A stretch of DNA of 64,000 nucleotides from Crateriforma conspicua (GTDB lineage Bacteria; Planctomycetota; Planctomycetia; Pirellulales; Pirellulaceae). Positions 18,115 to 26,809 of this stretch are shown here, piece by piece. Location of the stretch: assembly GCF_007752935.1 (NCBI RefSeq), contig NZ_CP036319.1, positions 930,001 to 994,000 of the forward strand. The letters run 5' to 3'. A model generated the notes under the pieces. It did not search any database, was not told where the DNA came from, and saw only the letters and a list, made by a program, of their open reading frames with translations. The stretch's first letter is position 1. Every line of letters starts with the position of its first letter. The translations under genes were made by a program, and so were the position numbers.

Positions 18115-20673
18115 TCAGTCGGCCGACGCGTCGGCGCCGGACACCTTGGCGTACAACGCGTGATCGCTGCGGCCACCGGCACGCAGGTAGGCCACCAAGT
18201 CGGCGATTTCGTCCTCGTTCAAGGTGTCGACCAAGCCGCTAGGCATCATACTGTTTCGTGCTGGGGCCGTTTCTTCGATCGTGTCGCGATCGATCGACGT
18301 CAAGCTGGACGGATCCAGCATGTTTGTCATCACACTTAGCTTGTTTCCGCTAAGGTTGATGACGCGTCCCACGACGACGCGACCGTCATCGGTCAAGAAC
18401 TGGGTTGCCCCATATTGATCGCTGATGACTTTGCCCGGTTCGATGATCGAAGACAGCAAATCCGTCACGCTGAATCGGCCACCGGCGCCGGTCAGGTCGG
18501 GGCCCAGAATGCCGCCTTCCAGTCCCATGCGGTGGCACTTGTAACACTGCGCCGCGACAAACATTTCTTTGCCACGCTGAAAATCAAACGCGCGACCGGG
18601 CGATGCCACGTGCTCGGCCAAGTCGTCCACCGACCACTGTTTGACCAGCGGGCGAGCTTCTTCGGCAACGGCATCGGATTTGACCGGAGGATTCAACACC
18701 GAGGCAAGCGTCTGGCGGTCGTCATCGGTCAGTCCTTCGGCGGCAGCGTCTTGGATGTTCTTGACGAATCCGCCGAACGACATGCCGCCACGAGCATCAC
18801 GCATGCGGTTGAACCAAGAAAAATAGTCGCGTTGGACCTTCGCCGGTGCGTCGCCGATACGATGCCGCAGGATCATTGCATAGTGAATCTGACTTTCCTG
18901 GCTGGGGGCATCGTTCAGCTGCGCGATGACGCGTGGAACGATGCCGTCGGCGTTGACGAACACCAGCAAACGTGCCAGTTCGCGGTCCAGGTTGTCCTTT
19001 CCGCTTGGAAAGCGATCGTTCAGCTGGTCGACGATCTGTTGACGCTGGGCGTCCGAGGGCGTGGCGACCTGGTCTCCGGCATTCAACCGCAGAAACGTCA
19101 ACGCGTAGGCTCGCGTCAGATCAATGACCGACTGGTCATCCAAGGCATCGACGTCAATGTCGCCAAGAGCCGCCAAAACCTGGCCACGATGATCGGGCGT
19201 TCCGACGCGGGCGATGGCCACGGCGGCCTGGATCACGGCGCGATCGTTTTTCGATTTCAGTGCTGCGTCGATCCACTGGGCCACGTCGTGATGTTCCAGG
19301 GCGATCCGTGATGCAAAACGGATGGCTCGGTCGTCGTGGCCCAGATTGCGTACGGCCAAATTCAACGCGACGTCGGTCGGTTGCCCGGTGTGCAGTTTTT
19401 CAATCCGGTGACGAAGCTGGCGCAAGTCTTTGGCGGTGTCATCGGATTTGGGTGCGGCCGAGTCGTCTTCGTCGCCCACGTAGCGGATTCGATACAAACC
19501 GCTTTGGGCGCGGCGACCGCCGATGGTGAAGTACATCGCTCCGTCACCGGGATGAAAGGCGATGTCGGTCACCGGCAACGGCGCGCCGGTGGCGAAGGTA
19601 ACGAATTCACCAGAGTAAGTGGCCCCATCGGGACGCAGGAACACCGCGTGAATGTTGCCATAGCTCCAGTCAGCGATATACAACGCGTTTCGGTACTGTT
19701 GGGGAAAACCACTGTCATATCCAAAGGCGATTCCCGTCGGTGATCCTGGGCCGATGTCGACGGCGGCACCGAACGAATCGGGATAGTAGGCCGGCCATTT
19801 TCCGGTTCCGTTTCGCCAGCCGAACTCCGCGCCGCTGATCACGTGATTGACTCGGGTCGGGCGGTACCACGGCGTGCCGACATCCCATTCCATGTCGGCG
19901 TCATAGGTGAACAGTTCACCGTCGGTGTTGAACGCGATGTCATAGTGATTGCGGAATCCGGTCGCGATCAATTCACGATTGCCACCATCGGGATCGAACG
20001 CGATGACGAAGCCGCCCGGCGCCATTCGGTTGGCGTTGTGGCCGCGGGCATCCGGCATGCGGCCCAGCAGATGGTCTTCGTCCCAGACTTCAGGGACACG
20101 GCTGATGGCAAAGTCATCGGGCAAGTTCGTGTTGTTGCCCGCGCACGTCACAATCCGCTTTCCGTCGGGCGTCAGCACCATGGCGTGGGGACCGTGTTCG
20201 CTGCCACCGTTCAGCGGCAAGATGTGTTCCTTCTTGTCGTACTGGTCGTCGCCGTCAGTATCGGTCAGACGCCAAACACCGCTGGGAAAATCGCGGGAAT
20301 TGACGTTGGCGTACAGCGAACCAAACGCACACAGCAGACCCTGTGCACCTGCGAATTCGATGTCCAGCTTTTCCACGTCGGCCGCATCACCGCTGACATC
20401 GATGCGGTACAGCGCCCCGTATTGATCACACGCGATCAATCGCCCTTGCGGGTCGACAGTCAAACTGACCCAAGATCCCTGGCCATCCGCGTCGCTGCCG
20501 CCTTTCCCGGGAACTTCATAAACCAATTCGACGGCAAACCCGTCGGTCACGCGGATTTGATCCGGCGGGGTGACACCCAAACCGCCGGCGTTTGATTGCA
20601 GTGATAGCGGGATCAAACAAAGAAATCCCGTCAACGTGAAGGCAATGGATCGGAAGGTCGGTGGGGCTGGCAT
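18115..20673 (-). CDS. Exported dehydrogenase-like beta-propeller protein with C-terminal cytochrome c domain
   Basis: 852 residues from the ATG at 20673, which gives a signal peptide (MPAPPTFRSIAFTLTGFLCL). About 30-440 form a propeller-like domain: PDQIRVTDGFAVELVYEVP, VDPQGRLIACDQYGALYRI, GFRNHYDIAFNTDGELFTYD. About 440-690 are HEAT-like helices. The C-terminal 130 residues are the planctomycete/verrucomicrobial haem-binding domain, with CYKCH and RNSMMPSGLVDTL giving the distal Met. Such proteins are thought to oxidise sugars or alcohols and pass electrons to a haem. The gene stands alone and is divergent from the 1176-residue protein. Confidence 0.88.
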   Translation of the reverse strand: MPAPPTFRSIAFTLTGFLCLIPLSLQSNAGGLGVTPPDQIRVTDGFAVELVYEVPGKGGSDADGQGSWVSLTVDPQGRLIACDQYGALYRIDVSGDAADVEKLDIEFAGAQGLLCAFGSLYANVNSRDFPSGVWRLTDTDGDDQYDKKEHILPLNGGSEHGPHAMVLTPDGKRIVTCAGNNTNLPDDFAISRVPEVWDEDHLLGRMPDARGHNANRMAPGGFVIAFDPDGGNRELIATGFRNHYDIAFNTDGELFTYDADMEWDVGTPWYRPTRVNHVISGAEFGWRNGTGKWPAYYPDSFGAAVDIGPGSPTGIAFGYDSGFPQQYRNALYIADWSYGNIHAVFLRPDGATYSGEFVTFATGAPLPVTDIAFHPGDGAMYFTIGGRRAQSGLYRIRYVGDEDDSAAPKSDDTAKDLRQLRHRIEKLHTGQPTDVALNLAVRNLGHDDRAIRFASRIALEHHDVAQWIDAALKSKNDRAVIQAAVAIARVGTPDHRGQVLAALGDIDVDALDDQSVIDLTRAYALTFLRLNAGDQVATPSDAQRQQIVDQLNDRFPSGKDNLDRELARLLVFVNADGIVPRVIAQLNDAPSQESQIHYAMILRHRIGDAPAKVQRDYFSWFNRMRDARGGMSFGGFVKNIQDAAAEGLTDDDRQTLASVLNPPVKSDAVAEEARPLVKQWSVDDLAEHVASPGRAFDFQRGKEMFVAAQCYKCHRMGLEGGILGPDLTGAGGRFSVTDLLSSIIEPGKVISDQYGATQFLTDDGRVVVGRVINLSGNKLSVMTNMLDPSSLTSIDRDTIEETAPARNSMMPSGLVDTLNEDEIADLVAYLRAGGRSDHALYAKVSGADASAD

Positions 20674-20942
20674 GAACGGCGTCAAGGTGGTGCGAGGGGG
20701 GAATCGGCGGGAAGCCCACTTGTCGGTGGAGCATTTTGTCACATCCTAACTGGTTAACGGAGCCGGCTCCAACGTTGACCGGGGCGAATTGTCGCGACAG
20801 CGAAACAACGCCGCGGATATCCGGCACAATACAGGGGGACAAGCCGCTGTATTTGTTCAGCCGGCGTCTGGCGGGAACGTATCTGCCGCCCTGCCGATCG
20901 ATTCACTGACCCACGCCACTTTTCACCCCAACCAAGAATGCT

Positions 20943-23900
20943 ATGTCGATGATGAAGGAACGGGCCACCATGCAACGCAGCCTCGGATGGGACCGTGAAA
21001 TCGCCACTTCGCCCGGTGTCCGCGACAATCTGCGGAATTACATCACCCTTCATTTGGCCGCCGCGGGGTTGCAACCGCCTGAACAGAACACGGTCGAAGA
21101 CAGCCTGGGCGAATTCTCCGCACAGATGTTGGAATCGCTGCGGCAAAAGAACCGACTGTTGACCAGTTATCGCGCTCCGGTGGATGCCCGCATCGAAGGG
21201 TTTCTGAACCGCTACTTCGGTGACCTGATCGGCGATTGTCCCGTCGAACTGCCCAACCAATCGTTGACCTTGGATCGCCACGGAATGGCGCGGGAGTTAA
21301 GCCTGCCCGTCGATGGGGACAAGTTCGAAAACGACTTGATCAAATCGTATCGGTGCGAAAACGGGATTTTGAACAATCCACGCCACGACCGGCGAACGAC
21401 CGCGGGAACGTTTCATATTGTCGAAGGCGGGCTGCCCATTCCCGGTGACAAACGGGCGGTGCCTCGCGAGACCGCATTGCGTCTGTTCCGCGCGGCGATG
21501 ACGCCACCCCAAGATTCGATGCTGTTGCCCTACACGTCGCAATCCAAACAACCCGGCCACACTTGGGTGTCTTTGTTGTTGCGGCCGTTGGTGTGTCCCG
21601 AGGTCCTCGGGGTCTGTGTGGCCAAATCAATTGAGATGCGTTTCTACGCACCGGCATCGCTGGTCAGCAACTTGGACTTTGTCGAATCCATCTTTGGAAA
21701 CGCCGGTGACCCCATGGTGCCGGAAAACGATGCCGGATTGGATGTGGAACACTGGAGCGGGCACACCGGATGCGCGATCCTGGCGCCTCATTTGTCCGAG
21801 TTGACGAAAAAGGAGTTAGGACTGCCTCACTACGACGACGCGACCGAACGCCAACGTCGCGATTCGATGTGTTGGAAAGACGAAAACGAAAAATACAACG
21901 ACGGCAGCGCGTTCAAATTGGCGTGTCGTGATGAAGCCGGCGTGATGGTGACGCTGATCGCCGACAATTATTACGGCTACTGTAAAAAGGAAGTTAAAAC
22001 GCAGATCAGCTTTGCCGCCAATTTGATGGGCAACGTCGAAGAGGAACACGCCGGCGGCGCATTGGCGTTTGCGTCTTATTCCTTGGGAGAGGAATTCCAA
22101 GTCAACAGCCGCCGGTACAACGGTCGCACGTTTGCCGATTTGGTGCGTGAGTATCCCAGCTTCATTGAACCGCAACCCAGCGGCTATGGCATCGATCGCC
22201 AGCATCCGGGTGTGATCTATATCCCCGAAAACGCTTTCGTCACGCTGAAGGAACGTTGCATTCGCTGGGAACATGACGGCAAAGAAGTCCGCATTAAACT
22301 TTCACCGGACAACGAATACATCACGCCGTCGGGTTACCGGATTCGCTTGGAAAAACACCCCAATGCACCGTCCTGGCGTTTGGTCGGGACGATCGGCGAA
22401 GGCATTGCCTGCCACAAACCTTGTACGGTCAGTGGCGGTGGCAAGAGCGAAATCAGTAAGAGCCTGCGGGATTACATGTTGTACGGGCCGATCTTTATCG
22501 CCGACCGGGATAAGGATTTCGCCAAGCTGGATGAAATCTTCAATCGGTCTTATGCCGATCGTTGGCGCGACGACACCGATGACAAACCGGATTACAAGGA
22601 CCGCCCAAGCCGCAGCGTGCTGGATCCGTCCCGCAGTCTGGGCAGCATGATTCAGTTGTTGACGCCACAACCGAATTACAGCGATGAATACATCCAGTGG
22701 CTGAACACGATTCCCGATCACGTGTACGCCGCGGCGTTGATCATCAAGCGTTTCATGCGTGACGAGATGCAGGGCAACTGGCGCGACTTCTTTAGCGTCG
22801 ACATCGTCAACGGTTCCCCCGGGCATGAATTGAAATTGGGCTCGCGGTCGTTGGTGGGGACCTACCTGCGTGTGGGGCTGGATGATTCCCGTTGGCGAAC
22901 GTTCAAGTTGCGGCAAGACTTCATCGCCGCAGCAAAGGTCCAGCGTGAAGACGACATCAGCGCCAGCGTGGTGGTTCCCGCGACGTCGATCGCCAACCTG
23001 GGCAAGGCGATTCAAGAAGCGGGCAGTTATAAGTTCGTCGAAAACTGCGAATACCGTTTGTTCCAACGCCCCGACGACGCGATCCACCGCGGTTTGGATA
23101 AACAGACGGAATATGATCTGTCGCGACCTGGAAGTTTCATTAGCAATTTCCAACCGCTGGGGCCGGATGAGTCCAATGAGATCGTCGACGATGTGATCGA
23201 GTTCCAGAACTTCACCAAGCCGATGAAGGACATGCTGTCACGGGCCGCGTCGCGCGACCATGGCTTTGTCGTCAGCACCGATCGGCCGCGTCTGGTCAAC
23301 GGAAAGCCGACGAAGAACCCGCGGTACTTGCAGGATCGTCCCGATGCCGTCCGCGTGCGTGACACCTATGTCGCGTTTCGCAGCGTGCAACTGCACCGCG
23401 CCCTGAAGGAAGACCAACCGGTCTACATTCCCGTCGGGGCGGTGTTGGCCGGGCGTCGGAACAATCCGCCGGACAAGAAGGCCGGCATCCGATCGTTGGC
23501 GGTCTATTCGCCGCTGCACTATCAGGAATTGCCCGAGTTGCTGATGGACTGGGTCTGTTCGCTGACCGGAAAGAGCCCCAGCACGACGGGGGCGGGCAGT
23601 GAAGGCGCGTTGACCAAGGGACCGTTCAACGCTTTGCCGCCGTCGATCGATTTGAACGCCGCAGTGGTCTCGATGATCTTGACCGGGTTGGGCGGTTTCA
23701 GCACGGCGGCCGGTCACATCGGTCCGCGTTTCGAATTCGGGCACGACGTTTCACTGTTGATTCCCGAAATCTGGTGCCGCATGTCGGCCGAAGAACGCGA
23801 TCCCAAGGCGATGATCAAGAATGGCATGTTGGAGCCGTTGAAGGATTTTGAAGTCGACGGCAAATCCGTGCCGGCCAGTCGCCTTGGGTATCGGATCACA

Positions 23901-24473
23901 CGTAAGTTTGTGCACACTTATCTGGCACGTGTCTTTGACAGTCCCGATAAAGTCTTCACCGATGACATCTTGAAGCCCGAGTTGCAGGACGCGGAATCGT
24001 TTGCCGATGGGATTGTGCACATCGCCGAAGCACAACAGCGAGTGGCCAAACGGTATTTCGAAGACGGCAGTTATGAACTGGCGTGTCCGCCGCTGCAGGC
24101 GATCCTGTCGATCCTTGCCAACGGTGACTATCAGGGCAAAACGGTCGACCATCCGGACGTGCGAGCGTTGTTTGACCGCGATCATCTGTTGGCCAGCGAT
24201 TGGTATCGCCGTCGATTGGTCGCCAAGCAGACGCGTGATATTGATCACTGGAAGGGGTTCGAGAGTCGCTTGCAGGCCTACTTGGCGGAACCGGTGAATC
24301 TGCGTTCGGGCATTGCGGATGTCGCCAAGCAACGATTGCAGGTGGTCGAAGATCGCTTGAAGGAAGCACGTTCCGAAGCCTATCTGGATAGCCTGGTGGG
24401 AACCCTGGGGGCCGATCCGTTGCAACCGTCGTTAAGCGACCCGTCGATGGTTCGCAAGCTGGCTGGTGTCTGA
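20943..24473 (+). CDS. 1176-residue conserved protein; candidate PPi-dependent phosphoenolpyruvate carboxykinase
   Basis: A very long soluble protein without signal or membrane helix. A glycine-rich P-loop-like motif is visible, CTVSGGGKSEISKS (494-507), followed by MLYGPIFIADRDKDF. Other distinctive stretches are RRYNGRTFADLVREYPSF, GSRSLVGTYLRVGL and TGLGGFSTAAGHIGPRFEFGHDVSLL. The size and the isolated glycine-rich kinase-like loop match what I recall of the pyrophosphate-type PEPCKs (about 1100-1160 residues, Entamoeba and Propionibacterium). That enzyme interconverts oxaloacetate plus PPi with PEP, phosphate and CO2. I recall no sequence to align, so this is inference. The 3' end overlaps cutA if cutA uses its GTG. 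Confidence 0.6.
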   Translation: MSMMKERATMQRSLGWDREIATSPGVRDNLRNYITLHLAAAGLQPPEQNTVEDSLGEFSAQMLESLRQKNRLLTSYRAPVDARIEGFLNRYFGDLIGDCPVELPNQSLTLDRHGMARELSLPVDGDKFENDLIKSYRCENGILNNPRHDRRTTAGTFHIVEGGLPIPGDKRAVPRETALRLFRAAMTPPQDSMLLPYTSQSKQPGHTWVSLLLRPLVCPEVLGVCVAKSIEMRFYAPASLVSNLDFVESIFGNAGDPMVPENDAGLDVEHWSGHTGCAILAPHLSELTKKELGLPHYDDATERQRRDSMCWKDENEKYNDGSAFKLACRDEAGVMVTLIADNYYGYCKKEVKTQISFAANLMGNVEEEHAGGALAFASYSLGEEFQVNSRRYNGRTFADLVREYPSFIEPQPSGYGIDRQHPGVIYIPENAFVTLKERCIRWEHDGKEVRIKLSPDNEYITPSGYRIRLEKHPNAPSWRLVGTIGEGIACHKPCTVSGGGKSEISKSLRDYMLYGPIFIADRDKDFAKLDEIFNRSYADRWRDDTDDKPDYKDRPSRSVLDPSRSLGSMIQLLTPQPNYSDEYIQWLNTIPDHVYAAALIIKRFMRDEMQGNWRDFFSVDIVNGSPGHELKLGSRSLVGTYLRVGLDDSRWRTFKLRQDFIAAAKVQREDDISASVVVPATSIANLGKAIQEAGSYKFVENCEYRLFQRPDDAIHRGLDKQTEYDLSRPGSFISNFQPLGPDESNEIVDDVIEFQNFTKPMKDMLSRAASRDHGFVVSTDRPRLVNGKPTKNPRYLQDRPDAVRVRDTYVAFRSVQLHRALKEDQPVYIPVGAVLAGRRNNPPDKKAGIRSLAVYSPLHYQELPELLMDWVCSLTGKSPSTTGAGSEGALTKGPFNALPPSIDLNAAVVSMILTGLGGFSTAAGHIGPRFEFGHDVSLLIPEIWCRMSAEERDPKAMIKNGMLEPLKDFEVDGKSVPASRLGYRITRKFVHTYLARVFDSPDKVFTDDILKPELQDAESFADGIVHIAEAQQRVAKRYFEDGSYELACPPLQAILSILANGDYQGKTVDHPDVRALFDRDHLLASDWYRRRLVAKQTRDIDHWKGFESRLQAYLAEPVNLRSGIADVAKQRLQVVEDRLKEARSEAYLDSLVGTLGADPLQPSLSDPSMVRKLAGV

Positions 24474-24810
24474 CATGAACAACTCGGTGGCCGCGATGGT
24501 GCAAGTCGTCACCACCGTCGAAACATCAGAACAGTCCGAACAGTTGGCCGGTCAGTTGTTGGATGCACGTCTGGCCGCGTGCATCCAAGTGGATGGGCCG
24601 ATACGCAGTCATTACGTGTGGAAAGAGACGCGACAATCGGCCAACGAGTACCGGTTGGTTATCAAGACACGATCCGAATTGACCGAGTCGCTGGTTCGCC
24701 GGCTATCGGAAATCCATCCGTATGAAACGCCAGAGATTTTGGTGACACCCGTGATCTGGGCGGCAAAGGATTATTTGGCCTGGGTTCGCGAGCAAACCGA
24801 CGGAGCCTAG
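24466..24810 (+). CDS. cutA: CutA1-family divalent-cation tolerance protein
   Basis: 114 residues from GTG at 24466, overlapping the upstream gene by 8 bases; an ATG at 24475, just past that stop, is equally possible. The trimeric ferredoxin-like CutA pattern is clear: VVTTVETSEQSEQLAGQLLDARLAAC, SHYVWK, YRLVIKTRSEL, and EIHPYETPEILVTPV. CutA binds copper and is linked to metal tolerance, though its exact role is unclear. The overlap suggests translational coupling with the 1176-residue protein. Confidence 0.92.
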   Translation: MSDMNNSVAAMVQVVTTVETSEQSEQLAGQLLDARLAACIQVDGPIRSHYVWKETRQSANEYRLVIKTRSELTESLVRRLSEIHPYETPEILVTPVIWAAKDYLAWVREQTDGA

Positions 24811-24856
24811 CCGCCGGGCGAATGCCGACGGTCCCTATTGATGACTGCCGCGATTG

Positions 24857-26764
24857 TTAGGCATCCGTTGCGATTGTGCTGCGTCGGCGTCGGTAGGGAT
24901 TGAACAACAGGTAATTCAGGTGGCGATACAAATCGCTGTCGTTCAACAGATCTGTGTGGGTGCCTTCGCCGACCAATCGCGGACCATTCAGCAAGATGAC
25001 ACGGTCGGCCAAGCGAAGCGTCTGCAGTCGCCGAGGCAGGACCACGACCAGGCTGCCTTGATCGGCCAAGTTCTTCAGTGCTTTCAAGCACGGATCGTCC
25101 GCCACGTGTTCGCCGGGCGGCGATGATTCCTTGGCCAGGATGATCGGCGGCCGGTGCAACACCGCGCGAGCAATTCCCAGTGCATAAGTCACCTCTTGAC
25201 CCAATGATCGATCACCGGGGGTCAGGATGGTGTTCAGGCTTTCGGGCAAACGTTGAAGTTGTTCGTAGATCCCCAACGATTCCAACGTGTCTCGGATGTC
25301 GCTGTTGTTGATCGAATCATCGCCGCCACGCAAATTTTCAAGCACGGTGTCTTCCCAGATCGGCCCACTGGGTTCGACCCACATCACGTTTCGTGCGAGA
25401 GCTTGTGGGTGCACATCCAGCAAGGGGATCCCGTCGATTTCGACCTTCCCACCGCTGGGGCGGCCGAATCCCATCAGCAATTCCAGCAACGCTTGGCTGG
25501 AAACGTCATCCGTCCCCATCAGTACGACCAACGAACCGGGATTCAATTGCAAGGTCAGGTTGCTCAGGATGGCGTCGCCGGCCGAACTTTTCAGCGACAC
25601 GTCGTGAATCGCGACCGAGTCCCGCAATCCACCCAGGCCGACACGTTGTTCGCTGGGTGCCATTTCACCGCTGCGGTTCAAATACAAGTAAACCGATTCG
25701 CTTGAACGACCGCTGGTTCGCAACTGGCTGGCCAGACGTGACAGACGCCGCGAGGAAACCGATGCGCCGGTCAATGCCAGGCCGAGGACTAAGCCGGCGG
25801 GCAGACTCAGGCCTCGCTGAACGCCGAACAGGTTAACGCCCAGTCCAAGGATCAGAACGCCGATCGCCACCGATGATGCCAGGAAAAGGATGGGCCAAAG
25901 TCGGGCGCGTTTTTCGTCCTCCACCGCCAGTCGACGGTACAGCGTTTCCAGTTCGCTGCTGAAGGCCGTGTCGGCCAGTCCGTCGGCTTGCAGTCGTGCC
26001 AACAGCGGTGCTTGGCCGACCAGTTCCGCCATGCGATTGCGGGTCCGTGGCAATTCCCAATCGGTCAGTTGGTCGGTGTCGTGTTCGCGCAAGATTCGGA
26101 ACAGCTGCCAGACCATCAACCCGCTTAGCACGGCCAGCAATGCCAGCCATGGATTGACCAGCAAGGCCAACGTCACGCAGGTGCCCAGGATCAACACGCT
26201 GCGTGGAATGGATCGGTACCACAGCGACAGGCCTTTTTGGACGTTCGGCAGGTGCTGGTCGATCAGCGATTGGGCACGCACCTGTTGGGCGGCTGCGCCT
26301 TCGAATTCCGCCCGTCGCAGGCTTTGACGCAGCAATCGGGCGTGCAACGATTTGACCACGCTGCGGGCACGACGATCGGCGGTGCGGCGATTCATCCAAA
26401 TCGCAAAGCAAAAGATGGCAGCCAGGAACACCGAAACCACGACCAATTCGGCCAATTGGCGAAGCGGGGCCTGATCGACCAGCCACGAGGGAACGGGAAG
26501 CTCCAGGTGGCTGCCCAGTCGTACCGAGGAACCCGAAAGGCCCTCGTTGTCCAGCAGTTGGGCAATCAGCCCCAGCAGGACGACCTGTGCAGGTACCAGA
26601 ATGCCCGCCAAAGCGGACCAAAAGAACGTACCCAGCGATCCGCCGGCGTCGGGTTCCGACCGGGCGGCCGCCAATGTGCTGAATCGGTTCAATGCAGTGG
26701 ACTCCCGTTGCAGGCCCAGCGGACACGCTGTGCGATGGGCCGATGCCCGCACCGTCCACCACAA
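24857..26764 (-). CDS. ABC-transporter-like protein with degenerate ATPase domain
   Basis: 635 residues from a TTG; the start is uncertain (a GTG at 26752 is alternative). Residues 40-340 hold six membrane helices in the ABC exporter arrangement. The C-terminal 230 residues keep the ABC fold length and layout (ILSNLTLQLNPGSLVVL, VEIDGIPLLDVHPQALARNVMWV, LADRVILLNGPRLVGEGTHTDLL), but every motif is lost. Walker A is MGTDDVSSQ, the signature is SLGQE, Walker B is IILAKESS and the switch His is Arg (LPRRLQT). It probably cannot hydrolyse ATP. It lies 45 bp downstream of an ABC-2 permease gene on the same strand. Confidence 0.8.
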   Translation of the reverse strand: MWWTVRASAHRTACPLGLQRESTALNRFSTLAAARSEPDAGGSLGTFFWSALAGILVPAQVVLLGLIAQLLDNEGLSGSSVRLGSHLELPVPSWLVDQAPLRQLAELVVVSVFLAAIFCFAIWMNRRTADRRARSVVKSLHARLLRQSLRRAEFEGAAAQQVRAQSLIDQHLPNVQKGLSLWYRSIPRSVLILGTCVTLALLVNPWLALLAVLSGLMVWQLFRILREHDTDQLTDWELPRTRNRMAELVGQAPLLARLQADGLADTAFSSELETLYRRLAVEDEKRARLWPILFLASSVAIGVLILGLGVNLFGVQRGLSLPAGLVLGLALTGASVSSRRLSRLASQLRTSGRSSESVYLYLNRSGEMAPSEQRVGLGGLRDSVAIHDVSLKSSAGDAILSNLTLQLNPGSLVVLMGTDDVSSQALLELLMGFGRPSGGKVEIDGIPLLDVHPQALARNVMWVEPSGPIWEDTVLENLRGGDDSINNSDIRDTLESLGIYEQLQRLPESLNTILTPGDRSLGQEVTYALGIARAVLHRPPIILAKESSPPGEHVADDPCLKALKNLADQGSLVVVLPRRLQTLRLADRVILLNGPRLVGEGTHTDLLNDSDLYRHLNYLLFNPYRRRRSTIATDA

Positions 26765-26809
26765 CGGAGCCGGTGTGGGGGCCGTTCCGATGCAACAGGT
26801 CGTGGCGGG

